64,000 bases of DNA. It comes from RPQJ01 sp963707145 (GTDB lineage: Bacteria; Pseudomonadota; Gammaproteobacteria; Steroidobacterales; Steroidobacteraceae). The notes beneath the pieces were generated by a model. The model was not told the DNA's origin and searched no databases. It saw only the letters and a list, made by a program, of their open reading frames with translations. Each line of letters begins with the position of its first letter. Position 1 is the stretch's first letter. The DNA is taken from NCBI GenBank assembly GCA_963707145.1, contig CAVPOQ010000009.1:186001-250000 (forward strand), given 5' to 3'. Made by a program: the position numbers and the translations under genes. Shown piece by piece: positions 51,140-61,453 of this stretch.

Positions 51140-51170
51140 GCTCACGCTCCAGGATGAATCCGTTCGAATC

Positions 51171-51200
51171 CACGGTTGGTGTCGTCTGACATCAACCGTG
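51171..51200 (+). terminator. 13-bp hairpin downstream of the tRNA
   Basis: CACGGTTGGTGTC, loop GTCT, then GACATCAACCGTG: 13 pairs with one G-T wobble, 32 bases after the tRNA end. Sequence is less GC-rich than its surroundings. No T-run follows; it could end tRNA transcripts or the convergent RIO-kinase transcript. Confidence 0.5.
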
Positions 51201-51322
51201 CAGCGTGAATCCATAAGCGGTTGTCTGTCGCACGGGCGGCGCGTGACCAGACCGATCACCCCGCCGACGGCCTGTCTTCCGCCGGTGCTGGCGTTGCGCC
51301 AGCGCCGGAAACCGCGCCTGCC

Positions 51323-52165
51323 CTAGCTCGCCAGCCGCAGCTGGCGCTGGAGCTCTTCCTCGCGCGCATCGTCGATGACGAGCATCACGTCGTTCGGATC
51401 GACGACGCCTTCCTCGGGTGCGAAGACGCCGGTGAGCGCACTGTCGGGCCGCAGCTCGCCCTGCTCGAACAGCGACCACATCTCGCGCGCGAACTCGGTG
51501 GCGAGCAGCTCCGGCGCAAAGCGGCCGAGCGAGGCACGCAGGTTGTTGACGTCGCGCTCGAGCAGCGCCAGCGCCGCGTTGTTGCCGGCGGCATTGACCG
51601 CCTGCGGCAGGTCGATGATCACCGGGCCGTCGGGTGCGACGAGCACGTTGAACTCGGAGAGGTCGCCGTGGATGAGCCCGAGGCAGAGCATGCGCACGAC
51701 GTCGCGGATCAGCACGGCGTGGTACTCGCGGGCCGTTTCGGGCGAGAGTTCCACTTCGCCGAGGCGCGGCGCCGGATTGCCGTCCGCGTCCGTCACGAGT
51801 TCCATGACCAGCACGCCGTCGAAGTAGCCGAGTGGCTTCGGCACGCGCACGCCGGCGGCCACGAGCTGGTAGAGCGCATCCACCTCGGCGTTCTTCCAGG
51901 CGGTCTCCTGCTCCCGGCGGCCGAAGCCCGTGCTCCTGGCCATCGCGCGGGCCTGCCGGCTGCCGCGGACGCTGCGTCCTTCCTGGTACAGGGCGCGCTT
52001 CTGGAAGCTGCGCTGCGCCATGTCGCGGTAGACCTTCGCGCAACGCGTGTGCGGGCCCGAGCGCACGAGGTAGACGGTGGCTTCCTTGCCGCTCTTGAGC
52101 GAACGGAGGACTTCGTCGATCACGCCGTCGTCGATCAACGGTTGCAGGCCAGGCGGGGTTTTCAT
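51323..52165 (-). CDS. RIO1-family atypical serine protein kinase
   Basis: A 280-residue RIO kinase. LKSGKEATVYLVRSGPHTRC holds the glycine/Lys ATP-binding part, CAKVYRDMAQRSFQKRALYQ the conserved kinase-N-lobe, GLIHGDLSEFNVLV the catalytic loop (Asp of HGDL and Asn), and VIIDLPQAVN the metal-binding Asp. RIO kinases are universal in eukaryotes and archaea (ribosome maturation) and patchy in bacteria, where the role is unknown. No neighbouring ribosome-assembly genes. ATG 52165 chosen over GTG 52171. Confidence 0.9.
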   Translation of the reverse strand: MKTPPGLQPLIDDGVIDEVLRSLKSGKEATVYLVRSGPHTRCAKVYRDMAQRSFQKRALYQEGRSVRGSRQARAMARSTGFGRREQETAWKNAEVDALYQLVAAGVRVPKPLGYFDGVLVMELVTDADGNPAPRLGEVELSPETAREYHAVLIRDVVRMLCLGLIHGDLSEFNVLVAPDGPVIIDLPQAVNAAGNNAALALLERDVNNLRASLGRFAPELLATEFAREMWSLFEQGELRPDSALTGVFAPEEGVVDPNDVMLVIDDAREEELQRQLRLAS

Positions 52166-52211
52166 GGTCACGGAGCGCGCGGAGGGCGGTGGAGTATACC
52201 GGCCGCCGGGA

Positions 52212-52328
52212 CTACCGGGCGCCGTGTTTCAGGCTTTCCGGTCGAGCGCAGGCTGAGCACTCGAAGTGCGCCGGGAGCGTGTGGGCGACCATGTCGCGGG
52301 CCGGGTCGTATGCCTTCGGGCCCGACAT
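52212..52328 (-). CDS. Small ORF, 38 residues, possible CxxC microprotein
   Basis: ATG 52328 is preceded by GACGAGGGACGTTTC, an excellent ribosome site (GAGGGA, 6-base gap). The product MSGPKAYDPARDMVAHTLPA continues HFECSACARPESLKHGAR, with a CxxC pair (CSAC) and two nearby His residues, as in small zinc-ribbon proteins. Ends at TAG 52212-52214. It lies between the RIO kinase and the membrane protein at 52413, in the same direction as both. No known family recognised. Support is the ribosome site plus the CxxC only, so moderate. Confidence 0.45.
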   Translation of the reverse strand: MSGPKAYDPARDMVAHTLPAHFECSACARPESLKHGAR

Positions 52329-52412
52329 GAAACGTCCCTCGTCACGATCGGGCACGTTCGGCAAGCGCCGATCGCCTGCGGTCGTGGCTCCGTCTGAGCG
52401 CGGGGCCAGGCA

Positions 52413-52988
52413 TCACTCGGCGACCTCGCCACGGCTGCCGAAGAGAATGGCGTAGCCCATCCCGACGAGCCCAGCGTTGCGAACGGCGGTGCCGACGGTC
52501 TGCAGAATGTCCGGCCCCGGCACCAGCGCCAGCACCAGGTTGACGAGCAGGCCCGTGCCGAACAGCCAGACGGCGGGTCTCGGCAATCCTCCCCCACGCA
52601 GAGCCGCCCCGGCGAAGAGCAGGCCTCCGACGACCATGAATGCACCATGAACCGTGTACGTCGCTCCCAGTTGCTGCCAGAGCGCCTGGTAGGTCGGCGC
52701 ATCCGAAGCCAGCGCGTAGAGCGTGGTGTGAGCGAAGTAGGTGAAGGCGATCCCGTACAGAAGCGCACCGACCAGGGCAGACACACCGAGTTGCTGTTCG
52801 CGGACCGCATAGATGCCGAGAAGCAGCCAGGGCATCGGCAGGAAGGCAACGTAGTTCAACCAGAGTTGTGCCTGCGAGAACCCATGCTGGTACCACTCCA
52901 GTGCGTCGGTGACGCAGTGCAGGATCGGCGCGACGATGGCGGCTGCGCCGACAACGACGCGCAGGGCGATGGGTTGACTCGCTGACAT
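52413..52988 (-). CDS. Hypothetical membrane protein (six to seven helices)
   Basis: A 191-residue protein with spaced helices (IALRVVVGAAAIVAPILHCV; AFLPMPWLLLGIYAVREQQL; VSALVGALLYGIAFTYFAHT; TVHGAFMVVGGLLFAGAALR; PAVWLFGTGLLVNLVLALVP; VGTAVRNAGLVGMGYAILFG). Codon use is a little less GC-rich than its neighbours (for example 52641-52760), hinting at a different history. No family recognised. ATG 52988; no clear ribosome site. It ends 84 bases before the small CxxC ORF. Confidence 0.75.
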   Translation of the reverse strand: MSASQPIALRVVVGAAAIVAPILHCVTDALEWYQHGFSQAQLWLNYVAFLPMPWLLLGIYAVREQQLGVSALVGALLYGIAFTYFAHTTLYALASDAPTYQALWQQLGATYTVHGAFMVVGGLLFAGAALRGGGLPRPAVWLFGTGLLVNLVLALVPGPDILQTVGTAVRNAGLVGMGYAILFGSRGEVAE

Positions 52989-53225
52989 GACAGTGCGGGA
53001 GTGTGCGGCCTAACGGATCAGCATGGAGATCGCCGTCTGCACCATCTCCGCTGCCGCCGCCGTCGGGCATGCGACGACGGGAGCAGCATCGACAGGCCCA
53101 GCGCAAGCAGTCACAGGGGCCCCCGATTCGGGAGGTGCGCCCGGATTGACCGGCGCGGGCAGTGGCGTATTTTGTTCCGCCAGGCATGACGTCGGGTCAT
53201 CATCTTCGCGACAGGAGGTAGGGAC

Positions 53226-53826
53226 ATGCACGCTGGACTGAGTGAATTTCTCGCCGAGCAGAGCAAGGGTCTCGCGGAGCTGGCCGCGGGCCTGCGCAAG
53301 TCCCGGGCGGCGGCGGCACGCCGGGCGGCAAAGGAGTCGGCGGCGCGCATCGAGGCGCTGAACGGGCGCGTGCGCGCGCTGGCGCGCGCCGGAGTGCGTG
53401 TGACCGCTGCCTCGCACGGTGCCGTGCAGGACCTGATCGAACTGCAGGCGGAGATCGTCGGGTCCGCGCTCACGGAGGCATCGGAGCAGATTCAACGCCT
53501 TGGCTATACCGAGAGCGTCCGCGACCTGGCGCGAGTGCAGGCCGACGTGCTGCAGGCGGCGCGTCAACGCATCGTCGAGGACATGTCGCGGGCGGTGACG
53601 ATCCTCAAGAGAGCGGCCGGGGAGGCGCGCGGGGACGCCGTGCGGGCCGGAGGCGCCCGGTCGGTCAAGGGCAAACGGACGGCGCGGCGCAGCGCCAGGC
53701 GGCCGGTTCGGGCGAAGGCCAAGGTCAAGGCCCAGGCAAAGGCCAAGGCCAAGGCCAAGGCCAAAGGTCGTGACGGCGGCCAAGCCAACCCGGAGTTCCC
53801 CACGCAAGACGGGGCGTCGCGGATAG
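53226..53826 (+). CDS. Phasin family protein (frame break near 53764)
   Basis: A PHA-granule-associated phasin. A perfect ribosome site (ACAGGAGGTAGGGAC) precedes ATG 53226. The first ~130 residues are amphipathic and coiled-coil-like (LAEQSKGLAELAAGLRKSR; LIELQAEIVGSALTEASEQI; TESVRDLARVQADVLQAARQ). The tail is Lys/Ala-rich with repeated AKAKAK units. An extra A in CCAAAGG shifts the frame; without it the tail reads KVVTAAKPTRSSPRKTGRRG to TAG at 53824-53826, a sensible basic phasin tail. Repaired length about 199 residues. It implies polyhydroxyalkanoate storage or a PhaM-like DNA-binding role. Confidence 0.85.
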
Positions 53827-53829
53827 CGC

Positions 53830-53955
53830 TCAGCGGTGGGCCAGCTTCAGGAGCAGCACGCCACCGGCCAGCACCAGCGTGACTTGGGGAACGAAGCCGG
53901 CGGTGGTCAGGGCGCCGGCGGCAAAGCCAAGTGCGTCGAACGAAGTCAGTGGCAT
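53830..53955 (-). pseudogene. SemiSWEET-like remnant with internal deletion
   Basis: A 41-residue ORF (MPLTSFDALGFAAGALTTAG then FVPQVTLVLAGGVLLLKLAHR). The first half is TM1 with the diagnostic PQ loop (FVPQV) of SemiSWEET sugar transporters; the second half is the end of TM3. The middle ~40 residues (end of TM1 loop, TM2 and linker) are absent, and the frame is kept across the join. SemiSWEETs are normally about 85 residues with three helices, so this cannot be functional as such. It ends 3 bases after the phasin stop, convergently. Confidence 0.65.
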
Positions 53956-54313
53956 GTTCGAACGACCCTGGAGTCCTGCAGCCGATTGGCCGACTGAAAA
54001 CTGTACTGGGTTTCCCCGTGTCGCGGGATCGGCACCCGGCCGGTGTCCACGAGCAATCCGGCCTTCGGGCCCGCGCACTCAACGGCCCGGTAGCCCGTCA
54101 CGCCAGACAGGCTGAGCCAGCTGTCGCTTTCGTCGGGAGTCCGAATCGCCGACCGTGTCCCTGGAGCTGCAGTCCGGCCCGTCGCGGCCGGCGCAGCTAT
54201 CGAGTTCCGCTGCCGCCTCCGGCAACGCCGGGTCTGGTCTCCGACGGACGGTTTCCCTGTTTCGCGGGAAGAAACGGCAGAATGCCCGCGGAATCGAACA
54301 AGGAAATCGTTCC
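53956..54313. other. Intergenic stretch, 358 bases
   Basis: No gene is supported here. Open frames on both strands lack ribosome sites and conserved sequence. A weak imperfect hairpin (GTTTCCC / GGGAAGAAAC) lies at about 54249-54275. The region holds whatever promoter drives the gltS gene, but I found no clear -35/-10 pair. It could contain remains of the degraded SemiSWEET locus. Confidence 0.5.
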
Positions 54314-55534
54314 CTGACCACCTTCGACCTCGACCTGCTGCAGACGCTGGTGCTCGCGACGGCGCTGTTCTTCCTCGGTCACTTCATCGTCGGCCGCTCG
54401 GTGTTCCTGCAGCGCTATAGCATTCCGGTGCCGGTCGTCGGCGGAGTGCTGTTCGCCGTTGCGGCCGCGATGGCGGGCCTCGTCGCGCGCGTTCAGTTCG
54501 ACGTCGATCCGTCGCCGAAGGACCCGCTGTTGCTGGCGTTCTTCGCCACGCTCGGACTCGGCGCCGACGTGCGCTCGCTCGCCCGGGGAGGTCGCAAGCT
54601 CCTCGTGCTGCTGTTCCTGTTCGTGGCGATGATGGTGATGCAGAACGCGATCGGACTTGGCATGGCGACGCTGCTCGACCTGCACCCGCTGGTCGGACTG
54701 CTCGGCGGGTCGATCTCGCTGATCGGCGGCCACGGGACCGCCGCGGCCTACGCGGCCAGCTTCACCGAGGTGCGCAACCTGCAGGGCGCGCTCGAACTCG
54801 GCATGGCGGCCGCGACCGCCGGGCTCGTGCTCGGCAGCCTGCTCGCGGGCCCGGTCGCCGAGCGCATCATGCGTCGCTCCGGAGAACGGGCGGCGGCCGG
54901 CGGGCGCGGTCAGCCCGTTCCGCAGCAGCGCGCCCGAAGCGATAATCCCGTGTTCACGCCGATCACGGCCGAGCAACTGTTGTTCGTGCTGATGGTGTGT
55001 CTCGTCTGTATCGGCGCGGCGCACGTGGTGCATGGCTGGATGAAGGGAACCGGGATCCTGCTGCCCGACTTCCTCTGGGCATTGCTGATCGGCATGGCCG
55101 TGCGCAACGGAGCGACGTTGCTCGGGCTGGACGGCATCAACGACCGGGCCGTGCAGGCGGTTGGCAGCGTGTCGCTGTCGTTGTTCCTGCTGATCGCGCT
55201 GATGGGCCTCAGGATCCTCGACCTCGCGACGCTCGCCGGGCCGCTGATGCTGATCGTCCTGGTGAATGCCGTGGCGACCGCGGCGTTCGGGTACTTCGTG
55301 ACCAGCCGCGCGATGGGCGGCGACTACGACGCGGCAGTGGTGAGCGCAGGCACGGTGGCCGCGGGACTGGCGACGACGGCGGTCGGCATGTCGGTGATGC
55401 AGACGCTGACGGATCGCTATGGTCCGGCGCCGCTCGCGTTCCTGATCGTGCCGGTCGTCGGCGCGTTCTTCGCCGACATCGCCAACGCCTTCGTGCTGCA
55501 GGCGTATTTCGCGCTGCCGATGCTGGGGTTCTAG
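54314..55534 (+). CDS. gltS: GltS-type sodium/glutamate symporter
   Basis: A 406-residue GltS. FDLDLLQTLVLATALFFLGH, LQRYSIPVPVVGGVLFAVAA and GGSISLIGGHGTAAAYAASF are the first-half hallmarks; SVSLSLFLLIALMGLRILDL, ATAAFGYFVTSRAMGGDYDA and GLATTAVGMSVMQTL end the second. Two inverted halves of five helices are expected. The start is unusual: in frame there is only CTG at 54314 (after AAGGAAATCGTTCC) or a distant GTG at 54155; family proteins begin MTTF, so CTG, or an ATG misread, is likely. The TAXI lipoprotein follows 3 bases later, so both form one operon. Confidence 0.9.
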   Translation: MTTFDLDLLQTLVLATALFFLGHFIVGRSVFLQRYSIPVPVVGGVLFAVAAAMAGLVARVQFDVDPSPKDPLLLAFFATLGLGADVRSLARGGRKLLVLLFLFVAMMVMQNAIGLGMATLLDLHPLVGLLGGSISLIGGHGTAAAYAASFTEVRNLQGALELGMAAATAGLVLGSLLAGPVAERIMRRSGERAAAGGRGQPVPQQRARSDNPVFTPITAEQLLFVLMVCLVCIGAAHVVHGWMKGTGILLPDFLWALLIGMAVRNGATLLGLDGINDRAVQAVGSVSLSLFLLIALMGLRILDLATLAGPLMLIVLVNAVATAAFGYFVTSRAMGGDYDAAVVSAGTVAAGLATTAVGMSVMQTLTDRYGPAPLAFLIVPVVGAFFADIANAFVLQAYFALPMLGF

Positions 55535-55537
55535 CCG

Positions 55538-57057
55538 ATGCGTGCGCTGTGCAAGGCCCTGGTGCTGGCGGCGCTCGCGCTGTTGCTCGGGGCCTGCTCG
55601 CGCGGACCGGACGCACAGCGGCTCGAGCAGGACGTGCAGTCCCGGGTCGATGCGCTTTTCGGTCGCCAGGTACTGGCGCTCGAGACGCTGCGCCGCCAGG
55701 GCAGCGCGCCGTACCGGGCGGGCGACGACGGCGCGAAGCAGATCATCGTCTACTACAACGCGATCCTGCGCGTCGAAGAGGCCTACGACCCGTCCGACTG
55801 GCAGGGCCTGAGCCCGACGATGATCGCCAACGCGCTCGGCGCCGCTGACGAGGGCATCACTGGCCTGAAGGCGGGACCGAACGATCCTGGCACCGAGCTG
55901 CGCGCCTACGGCTCCATCGTGTACCGCAGGGTCGGGAGCGAATGGCAGCCGGCCGGCGAGCTGACGCCCCGGGCTCCGGCCCCAGCGGCGCTCGAGGCGT
56001 CGGTGCCAGGGTCGCGCTCCGAGGACCTCGTGCGGCGCCTCGCCGAACTCGTGCAGAAGGCGCCGGCACGTCGCGGGAAGGACGACGAGATCATCGCCGA
56101 CGAGCTCGGCCGCGCGCTCGAGAACATCCGGCTGCGCACCGGCCACGACGACGAGGTCGTGATGGTGGCCGCCGGGCCCGAAGGCGGCGAGTACTGGCGG
56201 TTCCTCGCGTCTGTCGTCGCGCGCATCCGCGGACCGATGCCGGTCGCGCTCGCCGCGAGCGCGGGCAGCGTCGAGAACGCCTTCCTGATCGACCGTGGCG
56301 ATGCCCGCATCGGGCTGGTGCAGAGCGACGTGGCGGCCGCCGCGGTCACCGGCGCCGGCGTGTTCTCCGACACCGGTCCGCTCGATCACCTGCGAGCCAT
56401 GGCGAGCCTGTTCCCGGAGCCCGTGCACGTCGTGGTCCGCGCCGGTTCGGGCATCGAGCGCCTCGGCGACCTGCAGGGGCGGCGCGTCGGGCTTGGAGCG
56501 GCGGCATCCGGCACCCGCCGGACCGCCATGCGATTGCTCGAGGCGGCCGGCATCGATATCGCGACGATCGAGGTGGCGGAGGCGGACTCGCCCCTGGCAG
56601 CGCTCGAGCGGCTGGTGAACGGCGACGTCGACGCCGTGATCGAGGTGGTGTCAGCGCCGTGGCGCCAGCTCGAGATTGCGATGGATCGCACGCCGCTCGA
56701 GCTCGTCGCGCTCGAGCCGGAGGTGATCGAGTCACTCGGTTCCGACGTGCACGGGCTGCTGCCGCTGGCGATTCCTGCGCGAACCTACCGGGGCCAGGAG
56801 CTGGCCGTGGCGACCGTCGCGGCGACCGCGCTGCTGGTCGCCCGCGACGACGTGTCCGGACGCGCTGGTCGTGGAAGGCGCTCGATCTGCTGTTTGCCTC
56901 CGCGTCGAGCGGCGTCTCCGGAGTGCAGGCGACACGACTGTCGAAGGAGCGTGCGCTCGACGGTGTCACGATCCCGCTGCACGCGGCGGCCGCGCGGTAC
57001 TTCGCGAAGGCGGCGTCGGATCCCCCGCGATCCTCCGCCGCGGTGCCCCGGAACTGA
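55538..57057 (+). CDS. TAXI-family solute-binding lipoprotein (two frame breaks near 56860)
   Basis: A ~505-residue exported binding protein. ATG 55538 begins a lipoprotein signal with lipobox LLLGACSRG, so it is membrane-anchored. Residues ~30-190 form a domain I do not recognise (RVDALFGRQVLALETLRRQG, KQIIVYYNAILRVEEAYDPS); then the TAXI domain (VVMVAAGPEGGEYWRFLASV, AASAGSVENAFLIDRGDARI, LVQSDVAAAAVTG, FPEPVHVVVRAGSGIERLGD). Two extra bases (about 56852 and 56870) move the frame; repaired, it continues DALVVEALDLLFASASSG to TGA at 57055-57057. TAXI proteins normally feed TRAP transporters. Here the partner gene is gltS, with no TRAP membrane subunit. Confidence 0.88.
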
Positions 57058-57079
57058 AGAGGCCCCTTGCGGGGCCTCT
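57058..57079. terminator. Bidirectional terminator between the TAXI gene and rpoD
   Basis: AGAGGCCCC, loop TTGC, GGGGCCTCT: a perfect 9-bp stem right after the TAXI stop, followed by TCTCC. On the opposite strand it lies 26 bases after the rpoD stop (57105), so it ends both transcripts. Confidence 0.75.
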
Positions 57080-57104
57080 TCTCCTCGACGGACGGTGGGG
57101 CCCC

Positions 57105-59423
<2,319 letters not shown>

Positions 59424-59467
59424 GATGGGCGCCTCAGGAAAGGGAGGGGGGTGAAAAAAAGAGCGGA

Positions 59468-59476
59468 ATCATAGCA
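59468..59476 (-). promoter_or_regulatory. Possible internal promoter before rpoD
   Basis: Minus strand TGCTATGAT is an extended -10 element (TGnTATGAT). A T-run (TTTTTTT) lies just downstream at 59454-59460 in the leader, which could also be an attenuator. No good -35 at the right distance. In related operons rpoD often has its own extra promoter. Confidence 0.35.
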
Positions 59477-59500
59477 CGCCGCAGCGGCTGACTCGTGTCG

Positions 59501-61316
59501 TCATTTCGGCGCCGCGGACCGTGCGGATTGCACCCGGGCACGGAGCAGTCCCTGCATTTCCGCCTTCTCCGCCGCGGTAAGCGGCTCACCCCGGGCCTTC
59601 TCCTCGAGCGCCTGCAGCCGCCCGAGCAGGTGCTCGTTCAGCAGACCGTCCAGTGCCGAGCGGATCTCGGCGGCGGCCGCCGTGGCGTCGGGGACCAGGC
59701 ACTCCCCGGCCGCCAGCTTCGCGAGGTGCGGGTAGTCGGGCCGCTCCCGCCACCGCTCGAGCAGCGCGCCGGTCGTGGCCACCGGGTCCTCCCGAAGCTG
59801 CGCGAGCAGGTCGAGCAGCAGCGGCACGCCGGGGCGATCGAGGACCGCGAGGTCGTCGCGGACCGGCACCGAGGCGCCCGCAGCCGGGAAGTGCACGAGC
59901 AGACTGATCGCCTGCCTCACGAGGTTGCCGCGTCCGCCCGCCACGGTGGGCAGTGGTCGCGCGCGCCAGGGCCCGGAGGCAGCTGCCGGTGCCGGGGGCG
60001 GCAATGCGTCCCCGGACTCCAGCAGTTCGGCGAGCCGCCCGGCCGGCATGCGCACGACCTCCGCGAGCTGCGCGACCAGCAGCTCGCGGTACACGTCGGA
60101 CGGGATGCGCCGCACCAGCGGGCGGGCGAGTTCCACGAGCTTCGCCCGCCCGTCCACGCTCGCCACGTTGGTACGCGAGGAGAGTTCCCGGATCAGATAG
60201 TCCGACAGCGGCAACGCGTCGGCGAGCCGCGCCTCGAACGCCGCGGCGCCCTCTTCCCGCACCAGCGTGTCGGGGTCGTGGCCGTCGGGCAGGAACAGGA
60301 ATCGCACCTGGCGGCCCTGCTTCACCTCGCCCACGGCGTTCTCGAGGGCGCGCCACGCCGCGGCGCGGCCGGCGCGGTCACCGTCGAAGCAGAACACGAC
60401 CTCGCCGACCAGGCGGAAGATCCGCTGCAGGTGATCGGGCGTTGTCGCGGTACCGAGCGTGGCGACCGCGTAGCTCACGCCGGCCTGGTGCAGGCTGACG
60501 ACGTCCATGTAGCCCTCGACGACCAGCAGCCGCTGCAGGCTGCGCGTCGCCTGCCGCGCCTCGAACAGGCCGTAGAGCTCGCGGCCCTTGTGGAACAGCT
60601 CGGTTTCCGGCGAGTTCAGGTACTTGGGCTCGCCCTGGTCGAGCACGCGGCCGCCGAAGCCGATCGTGCGGCCGCGCGTGTCGCGGATCGGGAACATGAC
60701 CCGGTCGCGGAAGCGGTCGTAGAACCCGGGTGCCGTGCCGCGCTCTGCGTCGGCCTGCCGCTCGATGACGAGGCCGGCACGCAGCAGCACCTGGCGTTCG
60801 TCGTCGGTACCTCCGTATCGGTCGAGGAGGGCGTCCCAGCGCGGCGGCGCGTAGCCGATCCCGAAGCGCTGCGATCATCTCGGCCGTGAGCCCGCGTCGC
60901 GCGAGGTAGTCGCGCGCGCGCGGCTCGCCGGACAGCGACTGGCGGAAGAACAGGCCGGCGCGCTCGAGTGCGACGTAGAGCTCGTCGTGCGGCTGCTGCG
61001 GCGCCGCGGCGCCGCCCTCGCGCGGCACCTCGAGGCCGGCGCGCGCGGCAAGATCCTCGACCGCCTCGACGAAGCTGGTGTGGTCGTACTCCATCAGGAA
61101 CCCGAGCGCGGTGCCGTGCGCTCCGCAGCCGAAGCAGTGGAAGAACTGCTTGTCGGGGCTCACCGTGAACGACGGCGTCTTCTCGTCGTGGAACGGGCAG
61201 CAGGCCTTGTATTCCCGCCCGGCGCGCTTCAGCTGCACGCGGCTGCCGATCACCTCGATGATGTCGGTGCGCGCGATCAGCTCGTCGATGAAGTGCTGGG
61301 GAATGCGGCCGGCCAC
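59501..61316 (-). CDS. dnaG: DNA primase (frame break near 60878)
   Basis: Replication primase, about 605 residues when repaired. The N-terminal zinc ribbon is CPFHDEKTPSFTVSPDKQFF followed by HCFGCG (Cys-His-Cys-Cys). The core has YLARRGLTAEMIAA and, after a break near 60878, resumes in another frame (FGIGYAPPRWDALLDRYGGT). The TOPRIM motif is LLVVEGYMDVVSLHQAG with FCFDGDRAGRAAAWRAL. The C-terminal DnaB-binding part (LLNEHLLGRLQALEEKARGE) is intact. The start is GTG 61316, opening AGRIPQHFIDELIARTDIIE. Because dnaG is essential and both halves are intact, the break is almost surely a sequence error. Confidence 0.93.
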
Positions 61317-61322
61317 GGGGAT

Positions 61323-61343
61323 GCGATTGGCGATTGGCGATTG
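61323..61343. repeat. Three tandem copies of GCGATTG before dnaG
   Basis: GCGATTG occurs three times head to tail (61323-61329, 61330-61336, 61337-61343), 7 bases upstream of the dnaG GTG on the other strand. It may be a slip-prone spacer near the ribosome site, since no Shine-Dalgarno sequence is otherwise visible there. Function unknown. Confidence 0.6.
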
Positions 61344-61453
61344 CGCGATAGTGGGGTCGGGCCGCGAGCCTCGCAAGGCGCCGAGCCGCGCGAGTCGGCA
61401 GTCGAACGGGGGAGCGAACGAAGCCGGGCCGCGACCGGCGCGCAGCGGCCGGA

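Noticed and set aside
53023..53241. Plus-strand 72-residue frame before the phasin gene
   Set aside because: Overlaps the phasin start and its perfect ribosome site; Ala/Gly/Ser/Thr composition with no motif.
54155..54313. Upstream extension of gltS from GTG 54155
   Set aside because: The extra 53 residues are Ser/Ala/Arg-rich, lack homology and lack a ribosome site; the permease begins at TTFDLDLLQ.
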